Shown: piece after piece, positions 11,917-24,908 of the stretch
Position numbering within the stretch: position 1 is the first letter of the stretch
Layout of the letters: every line of letters starts with the position of its first letter
Assembly: GCA_004352715.1 (NCBI GenBank)
Contig: SCFE01000065.1
Location: 920,615-984,614, forward strand
DNA from: Hofstenia miamia
Lineage: Eukaryota > Xenacoelomorpha > Acoela
Direction of reading: 5' to 3'
Length of the DNA: 64,000 nucleotides
Notes under the pieces: model-generated
Database searches by the model: none
What the model saw: only the letters and a program-made list of their open reading frames with translations
Told to the model about the DNA's origin: nothing
Position numbers and translations under genes: made by a program

Positions 11917-12651
11917 TTAATTTAGTAGATAATGAATTTTTAGGGGCATTAAGAAATATATATGATAAAAAAGTTGAGCATAGTTCTAAACAAAATGGGA
12001 ACCCTATACTTAAAAGCAAAAAGCTACGGTAATAAAGAATGGAGCAAAGGTCAATTTTCATTGAATGGGTCAAACATAAAAAAACATTGTCAATTTACAT
12101 TTTATAGGTCAGAAAATAAAAAATATTCAGAGTGTGCAATCCCTTTTTTCTAAGACAGGAAGTATGAAATGTTAACAAAATGAAATCCCNAGTTGTACTT
12201 TTTTATTGAATATTCCCATTTTTAATAGAATTGAATCCTCGCCATTCCAATGTTGTGGTGATCAAGCAGTCGAAAGACCATAGGAGTAACAATTATTTTA
12301 TGTCGATAACCTACACAAATCCATTCAGGCGTGCCGTACACAAAGTCATCGGTCACGGCGTTTAAAATTTTTTCAAGAAACTATAAAAAAATTAAAAAAT
12401 TCCTGTGGGTTTAAAGGTTAATTTAGTAGATAATGAATTTTTAGGGGCATTAAGAAATATATATGATAAAAAAGTTGAGCATAGTTCTAAACAAAATGGG
12501 AACCCTATACTTAAAAGCAAAAAGCTACGGTAATAAAGAATGGAGCAAAGGTCAATTTTCATTGAATGGGTCAAACATAAAAAAACATTCATAGTCTGCA
12601 AGTGACCTTTTCTAGGACAGGAAGTATGAAATGTTAACAAAATGAAATCCC
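11690..12651. repeat. Direct duplication of about 0.5 kb joined by a single N
   Basis: Block 11690-12189 is repeated at 12191-12651 with offset 501, near-identical apart from small substitutions around 11796/12297 and a deletion of about 40 bp near the end of copy 2. A lone N at 12190 lies exactly on the join. This may be a true tandem duplication, but the N points to an assembly join of two haplotypes. ORFs inside are shadows. Confidence 0.9.
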
Positions 12652-14255
12652 TATTTTGTGTGGAAACTAACCATTTCAAGTGACGAGCCAGCACCAAATT
12701 AAAAAATTGAGCTAATGAAATACAACTGCATTGAATTCTGTCAATAATAGGATAAAGGCACTGATTTTTAGAAGTATATATGCACTAATAATTATAGTTA
12801 TTTCTAAGCTTATATATATATATATATATATATTGTTTAACATTTATTGAAAATTATTTGTGGCGGGTTCTTACAAGAGCTCTAGCCCCCAAATATTACA
12901 TATCAGCCTCGCCACTGTCCATTTCCGGCATTCGAGTGTTAAATTCATCCGATCCAAAAGCCGAGTTCTTTAGAAACTAAATCTATTGCGCACTATTTTT
13001 CGCAAAAACTACAATAAATAGAGAGGAAACTAGAAAAACTTAAAAAGAAATAAGGAAGGAAATAAAAGAAGATTTATTTTTGCCATGCTGATATAACTAC
13101 ACAATTAATGATTTAAGAGAAGAAATAATGTTATATCTCACTGAGTTGGAATTAATTTAAATTTACATAAAGCAAAAATTAATAAAATTTCTTTTAAAAG
13201 TAACAGATATAAAACAACACTATCAACGGAGTAGGAGCAAAGTCTACTGTAATCACGACATGGCAATTTATAGTACAACCAAAGAAAATGAGGCAATCAA
13301 ACCCATTCGGCAAAAGAAGGCAATTGAGAGAAAAGTTGTGCAAATCAAGATTAAGAAGTGAAAAGGTAGAGAAATGAATTTTTGAACAAGTTGGGCCTAA
13401 TGTCAAGCAGCCAATACAGTTGACTTTATGAAATAATTTCCAGAATTAAAAAATCATCAGTTGTGATGGTTTTGTGGGTTATATATGTAGTAAAGAAGCA
13501 ATTCCTCTTATTTAATAGGGCTATTGGTTATTATCATTTATATTATAGGGGTAAGAAACAAAAATTGATAATAACGAGTGCCAAATAATTGCCACGAGAT
13601 GGCATCACTATACATCACCGGCAATAGCCTATTTCTACATCTATGTCAATTAAAAATCGAATTTCTAAATTTCAAATAAATTTGTAATTTTGATTGAAAT
13701 GTATTTTGTAACTTTCAAGAAAGAAGTAAGTTTTAAAAATTAATGAGAGGTCATAGTTTGATACAGAAAACACGGAAAATTAAATCTTCAACTTCACAAA
13801 CTTTATACAATAATACTAGAGTTTTATTCGCTCTAGTGCACGCAATTAATTAATTAATTAAAAAATAAACAAAGTTATAAATATAAGAAGCAAATTGAAC
13901 GAGGCTCATTCATATTTATAATATATGGGAAAAAATATTGTCAAATCGCGTCTGATACAAACAGTGTGTAAAGGCTTCAACTGTCTACTTACAAATTCAT
14001 TCTTAATTAAATTTAATGAAGACGGAAATTTAATATTAATCAAAACTAGCATAAACAATGCTTTGGTTATAATATACAATTCCTCGTAATGAACAGTCTT
14101 TTGGATCACAGGGATAAGATGTCAATGAGGATATGCTCTAATAATTATTGGGAAAGCATTCTTTTAAAAAATAAAAAGCAAGAGTTTTAGGCAGTCCTTT
14201 TAGCTTTCGGAGTCATTTGACTTGTAAATTTTGATGATGCAATTTCCTTGATTTG
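12652..14255. other. AT-rich intronic stretch
   Basis: A (TA)n microsatellite lies at about 12811-12832 and an (AATT)n run near 13845-13860. I see nothing else. Confidence 0.55.
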
Positions 14256-14416
14256 GCTACAAAAGCTAAAACCCAATGTTTTACATTGCAAAATCTTTGA
14301 GGGTAGTCTACTCGAAAAAGCCAATATAAAAAGGGGAGCTACAAAAGCTAAAACCCAATGTTTTACATTGCAAAATCTTTGAGGGTAGTCTACTCGAAAA
14401 GCCAATATAAAAAGGC
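14256..14416. repeat. Two-copy tandem repeat, 82-bp period
   Basis: The unit beginning CTACAAAAGCTAAAACCCAA at 14257 recurs at 14339 and is essentially identical through the AATATAAAAAGG segment. A (AAT)n run follows at about 14459-14476. Confidence 0.9.
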
Positions 14417-14479
14417 GAAACAATTTCTGATGAATACGTTAGATATTGTGAAAAACAAAAATAATAATAATAATAATAG

Positions 14480-15927
14480 TTTACTAACATTATAAAATGC
14501 AAATAAAATAAACAAAATATATGTATATTCAAGTAAATTGTACAGATAACTACACATACTATACCAAACCAATATCAACCCAAACTATGCAAGACGCGAT
14601 GTAACACTACATAGTTTTGACTTAACAAAATCTAAGGTAGCTATATTACACTAAGACTAATGTCTAAGAAATAATGAAGTTATGCGTTTAGTAAATTTAA
14701 GACTGACATTGATTTATTTACAAAATTTAGTCAGTAATTACAGGTTGGTTTTATACTAAGATTTAACAAAATTCATGTTAGAATGCCATGTAGGAAAGCA
14801 CAGTTAAAGACTGGCAACAGACAATTCAAGAAATATTTCCCAAAATTTCAAATTTTCACAGTAAGATGGAAATTAAGTTTTGAGAATGTTTACAAATGAA
14901 TGCTGATAAGCAAATTTTAAATTTAAGAGCTTAAAGAGGTTTGATATTTAATAAATCTTGTGAACGGATGGAATGTTATATATACCTGTAAAACCAAATT
15001 GGTTTCATACACACTTTTAGATCATTTTCAAAAGAGAAAAAAGTTAAGAATTTACAAGCAAATGAAATTTGATAGACATCTAGGGACATCAATGATTTCC
15101 CAAAACCACGAGTTTAAGATAAAAGACAAGATTGGTAAAAAGGTAAGAGATAATTTTGAAATAGCAGACTTGTAATAAAATGATAATTCCAGTCTGGCCA
15201 ACATCTATATAAATAGAAATGAAATATTACGTAATAGGTTCAACTTTCCACTCAGCGAGAGATAATTCCTGTGAAAACAAGTGAAAATAAATATGGGGCT
15301 ATTCGGCGGTGGAATTTAGCAAAGCAATGACCTAGCACGGAAGAAAATGTTTGCATTGTTCGCAAACAAACTCACCCAAGCATGAATTAGTGCGGGAAAA
15401 TGAATATATTTGATGATAATCGGTTTGATTATGCAGCATGTGGTGCAAACTGTTGGATGTAAATTAATCTGCTATAAACGCAAATGCAACAAATTCTCTG
15501 TCTACTTTCCGAAATATTCGCGATCAAGTGCTAACCAGTACACTCGACATGGTGTTAGACCAAACAGCACGAGTTAACACACTCAAAACAGGGAGGCGCG
15601 TTGTTGATCGCTTAAGACAGGTGATTGCCTGATTTTACAGGTAATAAATTGGATAGTTTGCTATCATTCAATCAAATGTTATTCATTGACCTCACACATG
15701 GTAGCATACCAGTTCATTTTGAAAAGATCTTGCTATATCACTTTAAAATTATAAGTCATGATAAAATAGAAGCATTTTTAGGACTGCCGTCATTCGAAAT
15801 CTACATAGTTTCCAACATACCGAAAACGTCAAAACAAAATATTGATACAAGTCAAATTTAATAATATTTTGGATTTTTGCAATATTTTAACGGTTTCGTG
15901 AGAGCTTAGCTACACTATTAATCATCT

Positions 15928-15929
<2 letters not shown>
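14480..15929. other. Intronic stretch, no exon supported
   Basis: Short ORFs at 14960-15175 and 15625-15861 match no family. Bases 15230-15620 are somewhat richer in G+C but show no splice-bounded frame. Confidence 0.45.
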
Positions 15930-15960
<31 letters not shown>

Positions 15961-16414
15961 NNNNNNNNNNNNNNNNNNNNNNNNNNNNNNNNNNNNNNNN
16001 NNNNNNNNNNNNNNNNNNNNNNNNNNNNNNNNNNNNNNNNNNNNNNNNNNNNNNNNNNNNNNNNNNNNNNNNNNNNNNNNNNNNNNNNNNNNNNNNNNNN
16101 NNNNNNNNNNNNNNNNNNNNNNNNNNNNNNNNNNNNNNNNNNNNNNNNNNNNNNNNNNNNNNNNNNNNNNNNNNNNNNNNNNNNNNNNNNNNNNNNNNNN
16201 NNNNNNNNNNNNNNNNNNNNNNNNNNNNNNNNNNNNNNNNNNNNNNNNNNNNNNNNNNNNNNNNNNNNNNNNNNNNNNNNNNNNNNNNNNNNNNNNNNNN
16301 NNNNNNNNNNNNNNNNNNNNNNNNNNNNNNNNNNNNNNNNNNNNNNNNNNNNNNNNNNNNNNNNNNNNNNNNNNNNNNNNNNNNNNNNNNNNNNNNNNNN
16401 NNNTATATATATAT
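15930..16414. repeat. (TA)n microsatellite with 443-bp assembly gap
   Basis: A pure TA tract occurs on both sides of the N run at 15961-16403. Translation across it is meaningless. Confidence 0.95.
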
Positions 16415-17586
16415 CATATAAACGTGTATATCTATAAGTACATTCATATACACATGTATTTATTTTATATATACGGATGTTTACATAGTTAACTTGTGGA
16501 TTTTATGCTGTAATTACAATAAACATAAAGAAGATCAAAGTAATAGTAATTAAAGAAAAATAATATAATTAACATTCGAAATCTAGGCAACTCAGTGGTT
16601 ATATAATGAAATACTTAGAATATACTAGTGTCAAATATTCATTGAAAAATTTTCAACATGGACAATCTTTAAATCTGGACTAAGGCACCAAGTAAAACAA
16701 TACCTAATGTTAATTCACGTGCTAATTGTTAATGGATTATCAATTACGGTCCATTTTTATAAATGGCCAAAACAACGAAAACAGATATCTTAATATAATG
16801 ATCATAAGCTTTGTACAGCAGTGCGGCAATCGATTTTACACACCACAATTTTTCAACAAGATGATGAGCATCATGAAACAAAGGCTAGAAATGTTCTTAC
16901 TGGCATTTCCTGGAAACTAGTTAAGTAGAGTGAACATCTTGTGTCGACGCAAAATCTCAAGATCTCACTCCACACGATTCTTTGAAAACAGGTGTTTATA
17001 AACGAAAAAAGCTAAATTTTGTGTAATTTTTTCAGCAGCAGCTTCATCATAGTATAGATATAGGTAGTTTTGCATTTAAAAACTTACATTAATGACAAAT
17101 TACCTTAAAACTGCCATATTTTTTGTAATCAAATTGTAAAATACACAAATTATATATATATATATTAATATATAATTATATATTTATATATTTAAAGACA
17201 TTTCTAATCCGTGATAACCATTTAAATATTCTTCATAGTTATATTTAACAGATTTTTAAGAATCTATTTATCAGATCTGTGCAACAGATGAGTATATTGA
17301 CCTTTTAGTAGGTCATGGAATACCTCAGAAAATATTTAATAGGTACGAAATCAATCTATTTCTGATACTTCACTATTAAGCAGCGTTTCCATTCTCACCC
17401 ATGGCCTACTTAATATAAGTTGTAGGCCATGTCTCGCTATAAAATGAGGCCTTTCAAAAATTTCAGGTAGTAGGCATAAAACACTTTTGTTCAACTTGCA
17501 AAGTTTCGGAGAAAACCTAACTTTGAAAATTGAGTGCTTCTCTTCATAGGGGAATTATTGATCAATTTTTCATGCCAACCTACTAC
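16415..17586. other. AT-rich intronic stretch
   Basis: A short TATATA tract lies near 17150-17190. No gene or paired repeat is seen. Confidence 0.5.
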
Positions 17587-17594
17587 ATCTGTTT

Positions 17595-18189
17595 CAGACT
17601 TGTCAACAAGCCGAAATTTCTGAGCTTGGCTCGGCTCGGCTCGCCAATAAAATCTTTCAATGAAGCTCGTTTCAGCTCGATATTTTTTAAAAATATTGCG
17701 CTATCAGAATTGTTTACATGGCTCTTCCCATTATTTAATAAACATTTCTAAAATTAGATTATAAGAAAGGCATATTGAATGAAAAAATGAGAAAAATCTG
17801 CATAATCAAAAACGGCTCGTTTTGGGTTCGTTATATATCAAATACTCTGCTCAAGCTTGGCTCNNNNNNNNNNNNNNNNNNNNNNNNNNNNNNNNNNNNN
17901 NNNNNNNNNNNNNNNNNNNNNNNNNNNNNNNNNNNNNNNNNNNNNNNNNNNNNNNNNNNNNNNNNNNNNNNNNNNNNNNNNNNNNNNNNNNNNNNNNNNN
18001 NNNNNNNNNNNNNNNNNNNNNNNNNNNNNNNNNNNNNNNNNNNNNNNNNNNNNNNNNNNNNNNNNNNNNNNNNNNNNNNNNNNNNNNNNNNNNNNNNNNN
18101 NNNNNNNNNNNNNNNNNNNNNNNNNNNTCTGCTCAAGCTTGGCTCGGCTGGGCTCGACTCGTTAGAAGCTCGGCTCGTTGATAAGTCTG
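17595..18189 (-). mobile_element. GAGCC-array hAT-like MITE, copy 3
   Basis: A perfect 8-bp target duplication ATCTGTTT lies at 17587-17594 and 18190-18197. The left end CAGACTTGTCAACAAGCCG and the right end CGGCTCGTTGATAAGTCTG are near-perfect inverted repeats. GGCTC arrays lie near both ends. A 264-bp N run (17864-18127) starts inside the right-hand array, so the true array length is unknown. It sits inside the probable intron of the minus-strand gene. Confidence 0.92.
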
Positions 18190-18379
18190 ATCTGTTTTAT
18201 TTACATGACTTTTAGCAGATCTATTTAACAGGTTTTGTTATTCTCGGAAACATCAATTTCTATTTAACAACTAATATGATATTAAAATGGGCATCACTGT
18301 TTCGAGTTACATGTACAATTAATTAGTTGGTTAATCGGAAAAATAGTTGTAAATAGTTGGTTAGCATGTCATCACTTAC

Positions 18380-18700
18380 GCATATTTGGTATTTCCAGGT
18401 TTGAAGAGATTGTGCGTGAAGGTGATAACGATGACAAAGAGTGACGAGACTGACTAGAAATGCTAGCCATTCGACGTCGTCGAGTACTACGCAGACTCAA
18501 CCGTCGCGATAGCTTATTGAATATGGTTGGTTCACTCATAGTCTGTTTTATAGAGTCCTTTGCAGAATAACTATCTGGGGATCTGCATTCGGGAGAGGGT
18601 GTACTACTGAAATTTCTACTAGCCACTGATAAACTATCTTCGTCAAATGAGGTACAACTGTGATTACGGAACATTATTGGTCGGTGAAAAGGCATTTTTC
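18380..18700 (-). CDS. Exon of an unidentified Ser/Arg-rich host protein
   Basis: A minus-strand frame without stops ends at a consensus donor, ATGC|GTAAGT, after base 18380. A plausible acceptor (ACACTGTAG) precedes 18700. An ATG directly after it (GKMPFHRP) could instead be the start, making this a first coding exon. The roughly 106 codons are rich in Ser, Arg and Pro: SRNFSSTPSPECRSPDSYS, then KLSRRLSLRSTRRRRMAS, then SRHSLSSLSPSRTISSNLE. It looks like a disordered, phosphorylatable basic linker. The exon ends with one base of a split codon, which pairs with the exon at 10356-10464. I do not recognise the family and no conserved domain is visible. Confidence 0.55.
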
Positions 18701-19818
18701 CTACAGTGTACATCAATTTATAAATGTATGCATATACGTTGAAACAATTTCCACTCACGATTAACCGCTATGCATTGACAAAACAAATATCATACTATAT
18801 TAACACAAAAAAATTTTTCCATTTTTTAATATATTGTTCATTAATTTTCAGTATATCACAAAATTTCGACACTAGAAAACAATCCATAAATTGAGTAATT
18901 AAAAGCAGTTCAGAACGTTGTACAGTCATAAAATAAGTATTACATATATTTTTCTAAAGATAGAATATATCATGATGCTCTGTACAATGATAAGAGAACT
19001 GATATAAAATCAAATATTATAGTATGTATCGCTTTCGAATCTTGCTTGAGGTTACGCATGATAAGCATTGGGAAGTACGAAATTTATTTATAATTGTTGG
19101 TAATCTATAATACAAGGATAACATTAAAATTGAGTTTATGAGCGGCCTGAAGCAGAATAAATTGTAATCAATGGCTTTACATGTGATAGTGCACTTATGA
19201 AACTAGCGATAAAAATAGTTGGGATCAAGTCTACTTTTAGAACCACCAATAATACATAGAGATTATTCAATCTCATAAAAAAATTATTTTGTCACTTATA
19301 GACTTCGGATGACAATTTAAATGTAGAGGAAACTACATTGGCAAATAAACGTTGGATATCTTTATGTTTATTAAGATGATAATATTGACTAGATCTTTTT
19401 CAATTATTTACTATTGTAAACTTACTAACATTATTTAGAAAAAAGTTAGGGATGTATTTCTAAGTAGCTAACTAGGGAGCTCTAGGTTTGCAAAAATTGA
19501 TTTTTCAATTACAGTTTTGAACAAATTTAATTTATCAACAAACAAGATCTAGCTCCCAAACCAAAAAAATATAAACTCAAAAAGGGGAATGGGACCCCAA
19601 TGTGTACACCCTGCCAGCTTCATATTAATGATATTAACTTGTCCTATCTGGATCTGGATACTTCAGGTAAGTAAAATGCTTACAATAAGAATAGAGACAT
19701 GCTTTATTAGATAATTCAACCCTATGATGAAATTGTAATTGTAAAATCAATTGGTTTCATTTCTAATAAGTATTTGTCTGTAGTTGTACCTCAGAAATCC
19801 GTGATCGTGCAAGAGCGT
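18701..19818. other. AT-rich stretch upstream of the minus-strand exon
   Basis: It is intron or 5' flank of the gene. No further exon is convincing on either strand. Confidence 0.45.
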
Positions 19819-19826
19819 CTTCCGTT

Positions 19827-21388
19827 CAGGGATCCAACATGATTAATAGTCAACGCGATTTTATCGAGATTAATCGGATGTATTAATCTATCCTGCTGGT
19901 CAAGTAGATTAGATTAATCGTAAACAGCATGCTCGATTAATCTAGATTATTCTAATTAAGTTGATGCTTATGCATTCAGTTACGTGTTGTCATTTTCGGT
20001 TTGATCTTATCTATGGCCACTATTCTTGTCTCATATGTTTTACAAAAGAAAACCTTAACACCGGACATAGAAGAAGAGCGTGATGGTTAGGCACCTAACA
20101 TAGTCACCTAATTCTACATATAAGGATTCTCGATTTTATCACGACAACTTCTAATTAGGTTTAGAGAATGTTCAGCAAAGCTGGTNAAATTCACCTTTCT
20201 ATATATATGTACATACATATTAGTGATGAGCAGGGTAGAAGTTTTTAATAGTGCACCCGCCTTAAAAATTACTGACTTACCCATACCTACTCTTAGTCTT
20301 ACCGTAAGTTTTTATTCGCAACCTCTATACCCAAAAACGAAATTTATTAAACTTAAGATACTATTTCGAAAATTAATTACGTACGTTATATGATAATTTT
20401 TGAATATTTTACTTAAAATTTATAATGCTGACAAAATGTCTGTTAAAATACATATTATGAAGAATAGAGAGATTACCCGTACCCGCATGTCACAAATATA
20501 TATGTATATATATAATGTTTCAAAAATTTATTATTTACCTCTTAGATTCCTTGCTTTTTGCTATATACGTGTTCTTAGTAATGTCGTTTGAAAGACTTTG
20601 GGAGAATTTCTATGAAATTTAGATTTTTTTAGGAATACAGATTCGTAAATATGTGTTAAATTCTTCAGCATTATGAGCTCCTTCAGAAATTAAGAAAAAT
20701 ATAAATATGATATAAAATTTTTCGAATTTGATTGTTTTTCAATATTAGGATGAGTTTTCCTCCATAAATCAATTGCAAAGTTTTTGTCACAATAAACTTT
20801 GCTATAACGCGGAGTTCTTTTCAATTAATCTAATGGGGAGTCATTTATAAAAACTTAAATGGCATTTTAACTTCATTCAATATTCTAAAGATCTTAAGTT
20901 GTTAATATTAGTTCAACCGAGGTCATAGCAAACTGTATTCAATTCAAATATAGCAATATCGCATGCATATAATTTATATTGTTACAGTGTAAAGTGTGAA
21001 CTCGCCTAAGATTATATATTCTATTATTGAATGTACACTCAATATACATACAGCTTCGTATTTCGGGGAATTTTCCTATTTTTTGTATTTGATGATTTTG
21101 ACATTTAAATGCTCAGCCTAAGCTAAAAGCTTTGAGTTCACTTAAGCAGCATAAGTACTTTTTAAATCCTTTCAAGAAATTGTCAAACAGCCTGTAAGCT
21201 TGAAAATCTTAATGTTCAATTGCAAATTACATTCAAAGGCTAGTTAGAATGGTTAATTTACATAAACCTCAAAGGCAAATATAATATTTATTATACAATT
21301 TATCATGCAGATTATGATCATTCTTTAATAAATTGCGACCAGGTTTCTTATGAAATTGAATGAATTTTTTGTTTGTGAAAAATGTACA

Positions 21389-21425
<37 letters not shown>

Positions 21426-22310
21426 TTTGCATAGCATTAATTAATTTCTCATTTTTCAGTGAATATACATTTTTGAACGTTTTAGTTTGCTAAGTTAGTT
21501 TATTTATGTATGATATTTAAAATATATAAAATTACGTGTATCAAAATCAATCATAATGGTTTACGTTTATCCTTACTTAGTATTGAATAATAAATATGTA
21601 AGTAAACAAATAAACATATTTGCAATTTTCCGCTGGTGGAATTTGTCAATCAGGAATCCAACATGATTAATCGTTAACGCGATTAATCGAGATTAATCGG
21701 ATATATATGATCTATCGTGCTGGTCAAGTGGATTAGATTAATCGTAAACAGCATGCTCGATTAATCTAGATTATTCCAATTAAGTTGATGCTTATGCATT
21801 CAGTTACGTGTTGTCATTTTCGGTTTGAACTTATCTATGGCCACTATTCTTGTCTCATATGTTTTACAAAAGAAAACCTTAACACCGGACATAGAAGAAG
21901 AGCGTGATGATTAGGCACCTAACATAGTCACCTAATTCTACATATAAGGATTCTCGATTTTATCACGACAACTTCTAATTAGGTTTAGAGAATGTTCAGC
22001 AAAGCTGGTTATGCTCTATCTGATTACCGAAATCGTTTATTACCCCTCAACTTAGAGATCCAAATATTTCTTGACGCTAACAAGCACATGTGGAGTAAAA
22101 TGACTTCAGGCAATAATCTCAAATAATAATATATTTTCTATTTTGAGTATCTTTAAATTGATATATTGTATTTTGAATATTTTTAATCAAAAGTAGATTA
22201 ATCGACGATTAATCGCGATTATTAATCGCCTGGCAGCAGCGATTACGATTAATCTGTCGCCAAAATATTTTTTCATACGATTAATCGCGATTAAAATCTA
22301 ACGATCCCTG
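19827..22310. mobile_element. hAT-like element with duplicated left end
   Basis: The termini are CAGGGATCCAACATG at 19827 and, inverted, CAGGGATCGTTAG at 22310. Flanking 8-mers CTTCCGTT (19819-19826) and CTCCCGTT (22311-22318) match at 7 of 8. Both ends carry multiple ATTAATCG-type words, probable subterminal motifs. The left 360 bp (19827-20185) is repeated almost exactly at 21651-22010, with about 1.46 kb of unrelated sequence between. A single N at 20186 marks the end of the first copy. The intervening block carries a (TA)n tract at 21391-21422. No transposase is seen. Confidence 0.75.
21391..21422. repeat. (TA)n microsatellite
   Basis: A pure alternating AT tract in the intervening block. 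Confidence 0.95.
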
Positions 22311-22318
22311 CTCCCGTT

Positions 22319-23955
22319 CATTACGATACTAACCTAAGCACAAATTGCAAATTGATATAGAAGAGTCACCCTCTTTTATTAAAATATGTCATAAGAATTG
22401 ATAAAATGACAAAATTGCCATTTCATTGTAATTAACAAAAGAAATTTAATAGCTGTTAAGGTTAAATCGATGGTGTAAAGGAGTGTCACTCCATTGTTAC
22501 AGATGTGCGAAAATAAGTAAATCACAATATCCCGCAGATTATGCATTTCCCCTTACAACATGGTATGACCTCCAAACGCGTTTATTTTAAAACTAATTCG
22601 AGTGAACGATTTTTTGATAACCTTACAGAAACAAAAAACACTGCATAAAAATTATGATTAGATCACAAATAATTTGCTGGAATCCTAAACTGTGTATAAT
22701 ATAACACCAAATAAGAATTGATATGGTTTGTAACTAAATTTCTGACAGATTAAAATACTTATATATTTATCGAAGGTAGTGGTAAGCTGGCTTTGAACAA
22801 ATCTGTGGCGGGAGTTTCTACTGTAACAGGATTTCTCTTTGGTGCTGAAATCTCATATCTTAACGAAATGGTGAAAACGTTCCTGAGATTATTTGCTTCA
22901 GTAATCGCTAATATTTATTGTTTACGCGAAAGGCTCAAAGCACGTATATTTACTTTAAACACAGTGTAACCAAGGGATTGACGTAGAGATAATATTGTCT
23001 TTCTTAAGAATTTTCATTACGAAAGTGATGGGTTCAAAATATCATATCAATATGCAAGTGTTTACAAAATCATTACATATTTTTGTTATTTTTCTTTCTC
23101 TCGTTGCTAACAAATAGTTTAAAAAATTCCGCGAACTTTCAAAGTCAAACAAAATCCAATTATTCTATTATACTTAAAATTTGTATTCGACTGTAAATCA
23201 GTTTTCTATAAGTTGCACTTACGTAGGGTGGTTACACGTGCGATTCAATCAAAATGTGATAGATCACTTTTGAACCAATCACTAGACTAACCGTGGCCTT
23301 ACTCACCTATTATCATACACACGGGCATCGTAGATACGCGCACATGTACAAAACGTTCGGTTCTGCATTATTCATCTAAAAAATGATGGAGAATAAGGCA
23401 CGAAATAAAATTCCTAATTACCTAATATAACAAATTAAATATCTTTGTTTTTATCACAAGGTGTTACTTTCCTGAATTTTTGTTTGCAAGGAGGAAACTT
23501 GCGATAGGGGCCTAACGGGTATGTGTTAAGAGCAGGGATAGACCGCAGAAAATAACAGGAAATTAAAAATCTTAAAAAGACAGTACAAGTTAAGCAGTGT
23601 GATGATTGCGTGTATTTACATTTTTATGAATATACGTTAGAGACCTAAATTTTAGTTCAAACACCAAGGTTGCAATTGATTATGCTTTTTAGTAAAGAAC
23701 TAGAATAAAAAATAATTGAATATAATAGAAATTAACACTGATTGTTAACCATTGGCTCATGGGTTCTTTGTTTCCATTTGAAACAGGTCTTATTGTCTAA
23801 CACTTTTTTTACTTCATTAAACTTCTTAAAGGAATCGCTCTTTTAAGCATCTTCTTACTTAATTCGCTATATTCGATAAATTGAACACATCATTTTAGAA
23901 TGTCAGAAACAGCTTATTTAATGTCAAAATTTGCCATTTTTGTATTATACAAAGA
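22319..23955. other. AT-rich stretch, no gene seen
   Basis: Bases 23230-23530 are slightly less AT-rich, but no frame or terminal repeat pair could be supported. Confidence 0.5.
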
Positions 23956-23958
23956 GCG

Positions 23959-24098
23959 GATATATATATATATATATATATATANNNNNNNNNNNNNNNN
24001 NNNNNNNNNNNNNNNNNNNNNNNNNNNNNNNNNNNNNNNNNNNNNNNNNNNNNNNNNNNNNNNNNNNNNNNNNNNNNNNNNNNNNNNNNNNNNNNNNN
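23959..24098. repeat. (TA)n microsatellite with 114-bp gap
   Basis: A TA tract runs directly into the N run at 23985-24098. Confidence 0.95.
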
Positions 24099-24489
24099 AT
24101 ACTGCCTATAGCATAAATTTCTGGACTGTGAATTAAATTAAGCATTTTTTTGAAGTTACATTTAGACAAGAATTTTGTTAACAAACTAAACATCAGTTCA
24201 ACTCTTTCTTAAGTTCAGCAGAAGTCCATTACGTTATTCATTTAAACACTAGCACATAGTTTAAAATTCAAAAAGCAGTTCCAGAAAATTCAAAGAATTT
24301 GATTTTTTCTTATTTTCCCCGATAAATCTGCTAGGGTAATTTCATAATTAACAGGCGTAGTTGATGGTAATACAAAGCGGAATAGGGAATTCAATCTTGT
24401 GGTCACTTCGAAACGCTATTGGAAGATCCTACAAAACTTCGTGGAGATCTAGAGGTTCAGCCATCTCTGCTCTCATGCGGGATCCAGAA

Positions 24490-24670
24490 GTTAGTTGTTC
24501 AACAATTTCCTGTTATTTTCCCGACGATCTCCAAGAAAGCCACTGCCAAATGTTTTCTACAGAAAGACAAGGAAAGAATGGTGTAACAAGCTGAGAAAAA
24601 ATTTATACGATGAATTCTCATGTGTAACGAACATTGGCTTGGACTTTGAACATCAGAGAAAATATTTGAC
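24490..24670 (+). pseudogene. Possible piggyBac C-terminal Cys-rich domain remnant
   Basis: Two overlapping frames give fragments resembling the cysteine-rich C-terminus of piggyBac transposases: HCQMFSTERQGKNGV in one, and FYRKTRKEWCNKLRKN then DEFSCVTNI in the other. Several expected Cys/His positions are replaced by Tyr, Leu or Phe, as expected in a decayed copy. It lies in the same orientation just upstream of the larger piggyBac remnant, so it would be a separate copy. Confidence 0.35.
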
Positions 24671-24908
24671 TACAAACATTACTAGAAAAACACGTTCCAT
24701 CATCACTCAGATTATGTTTCTTGTGCAAATTCCAGGGACGATGAATTCTCACGCACTGATACTTTCAACCTATTCGTAGTAACAACCTAACATGAAGAGT
24801 TTGTATTTTAACAAGATAATACTCATCTTGTCCCAAGTCGAAAATGACCATTTAATACAGAGAAAAAGCTTGTCGATTGACTATTGCCAGCAACATTTCC
24901 TAGCTTAA

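Larger units (their letters stand above)
10465..18379 (-). other. Probable 7.9-kb intron filled with repeats
   Basis: It lies between two phase-compatible minus-strand exons. It holds a piggyBac-like repeat, a 500-bp duplication, a 82-bp tandem pair, a large (TA)n gap and one GAGCC MITE, listed separately. At 15230-15620 base composition is less AT-rich, but no exon or promoter can be supported there. Other exons of the gene could be hidden here. Confidence 0.4.

Noticed and set aside
15230-15620. Less AT-rich patch considered as promoter or first exon
   Set aside because: No frame bounded by start and splice signals could be found on either strand.
17775-18215. Long ORFs spanning N runs, here and at 15887, 23900, 31059, 44744, 48134 and 58076
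   Set aside because: They are open only because Ns have no stop codons, or because (TA)n translates as Tyr-Ile repeats.
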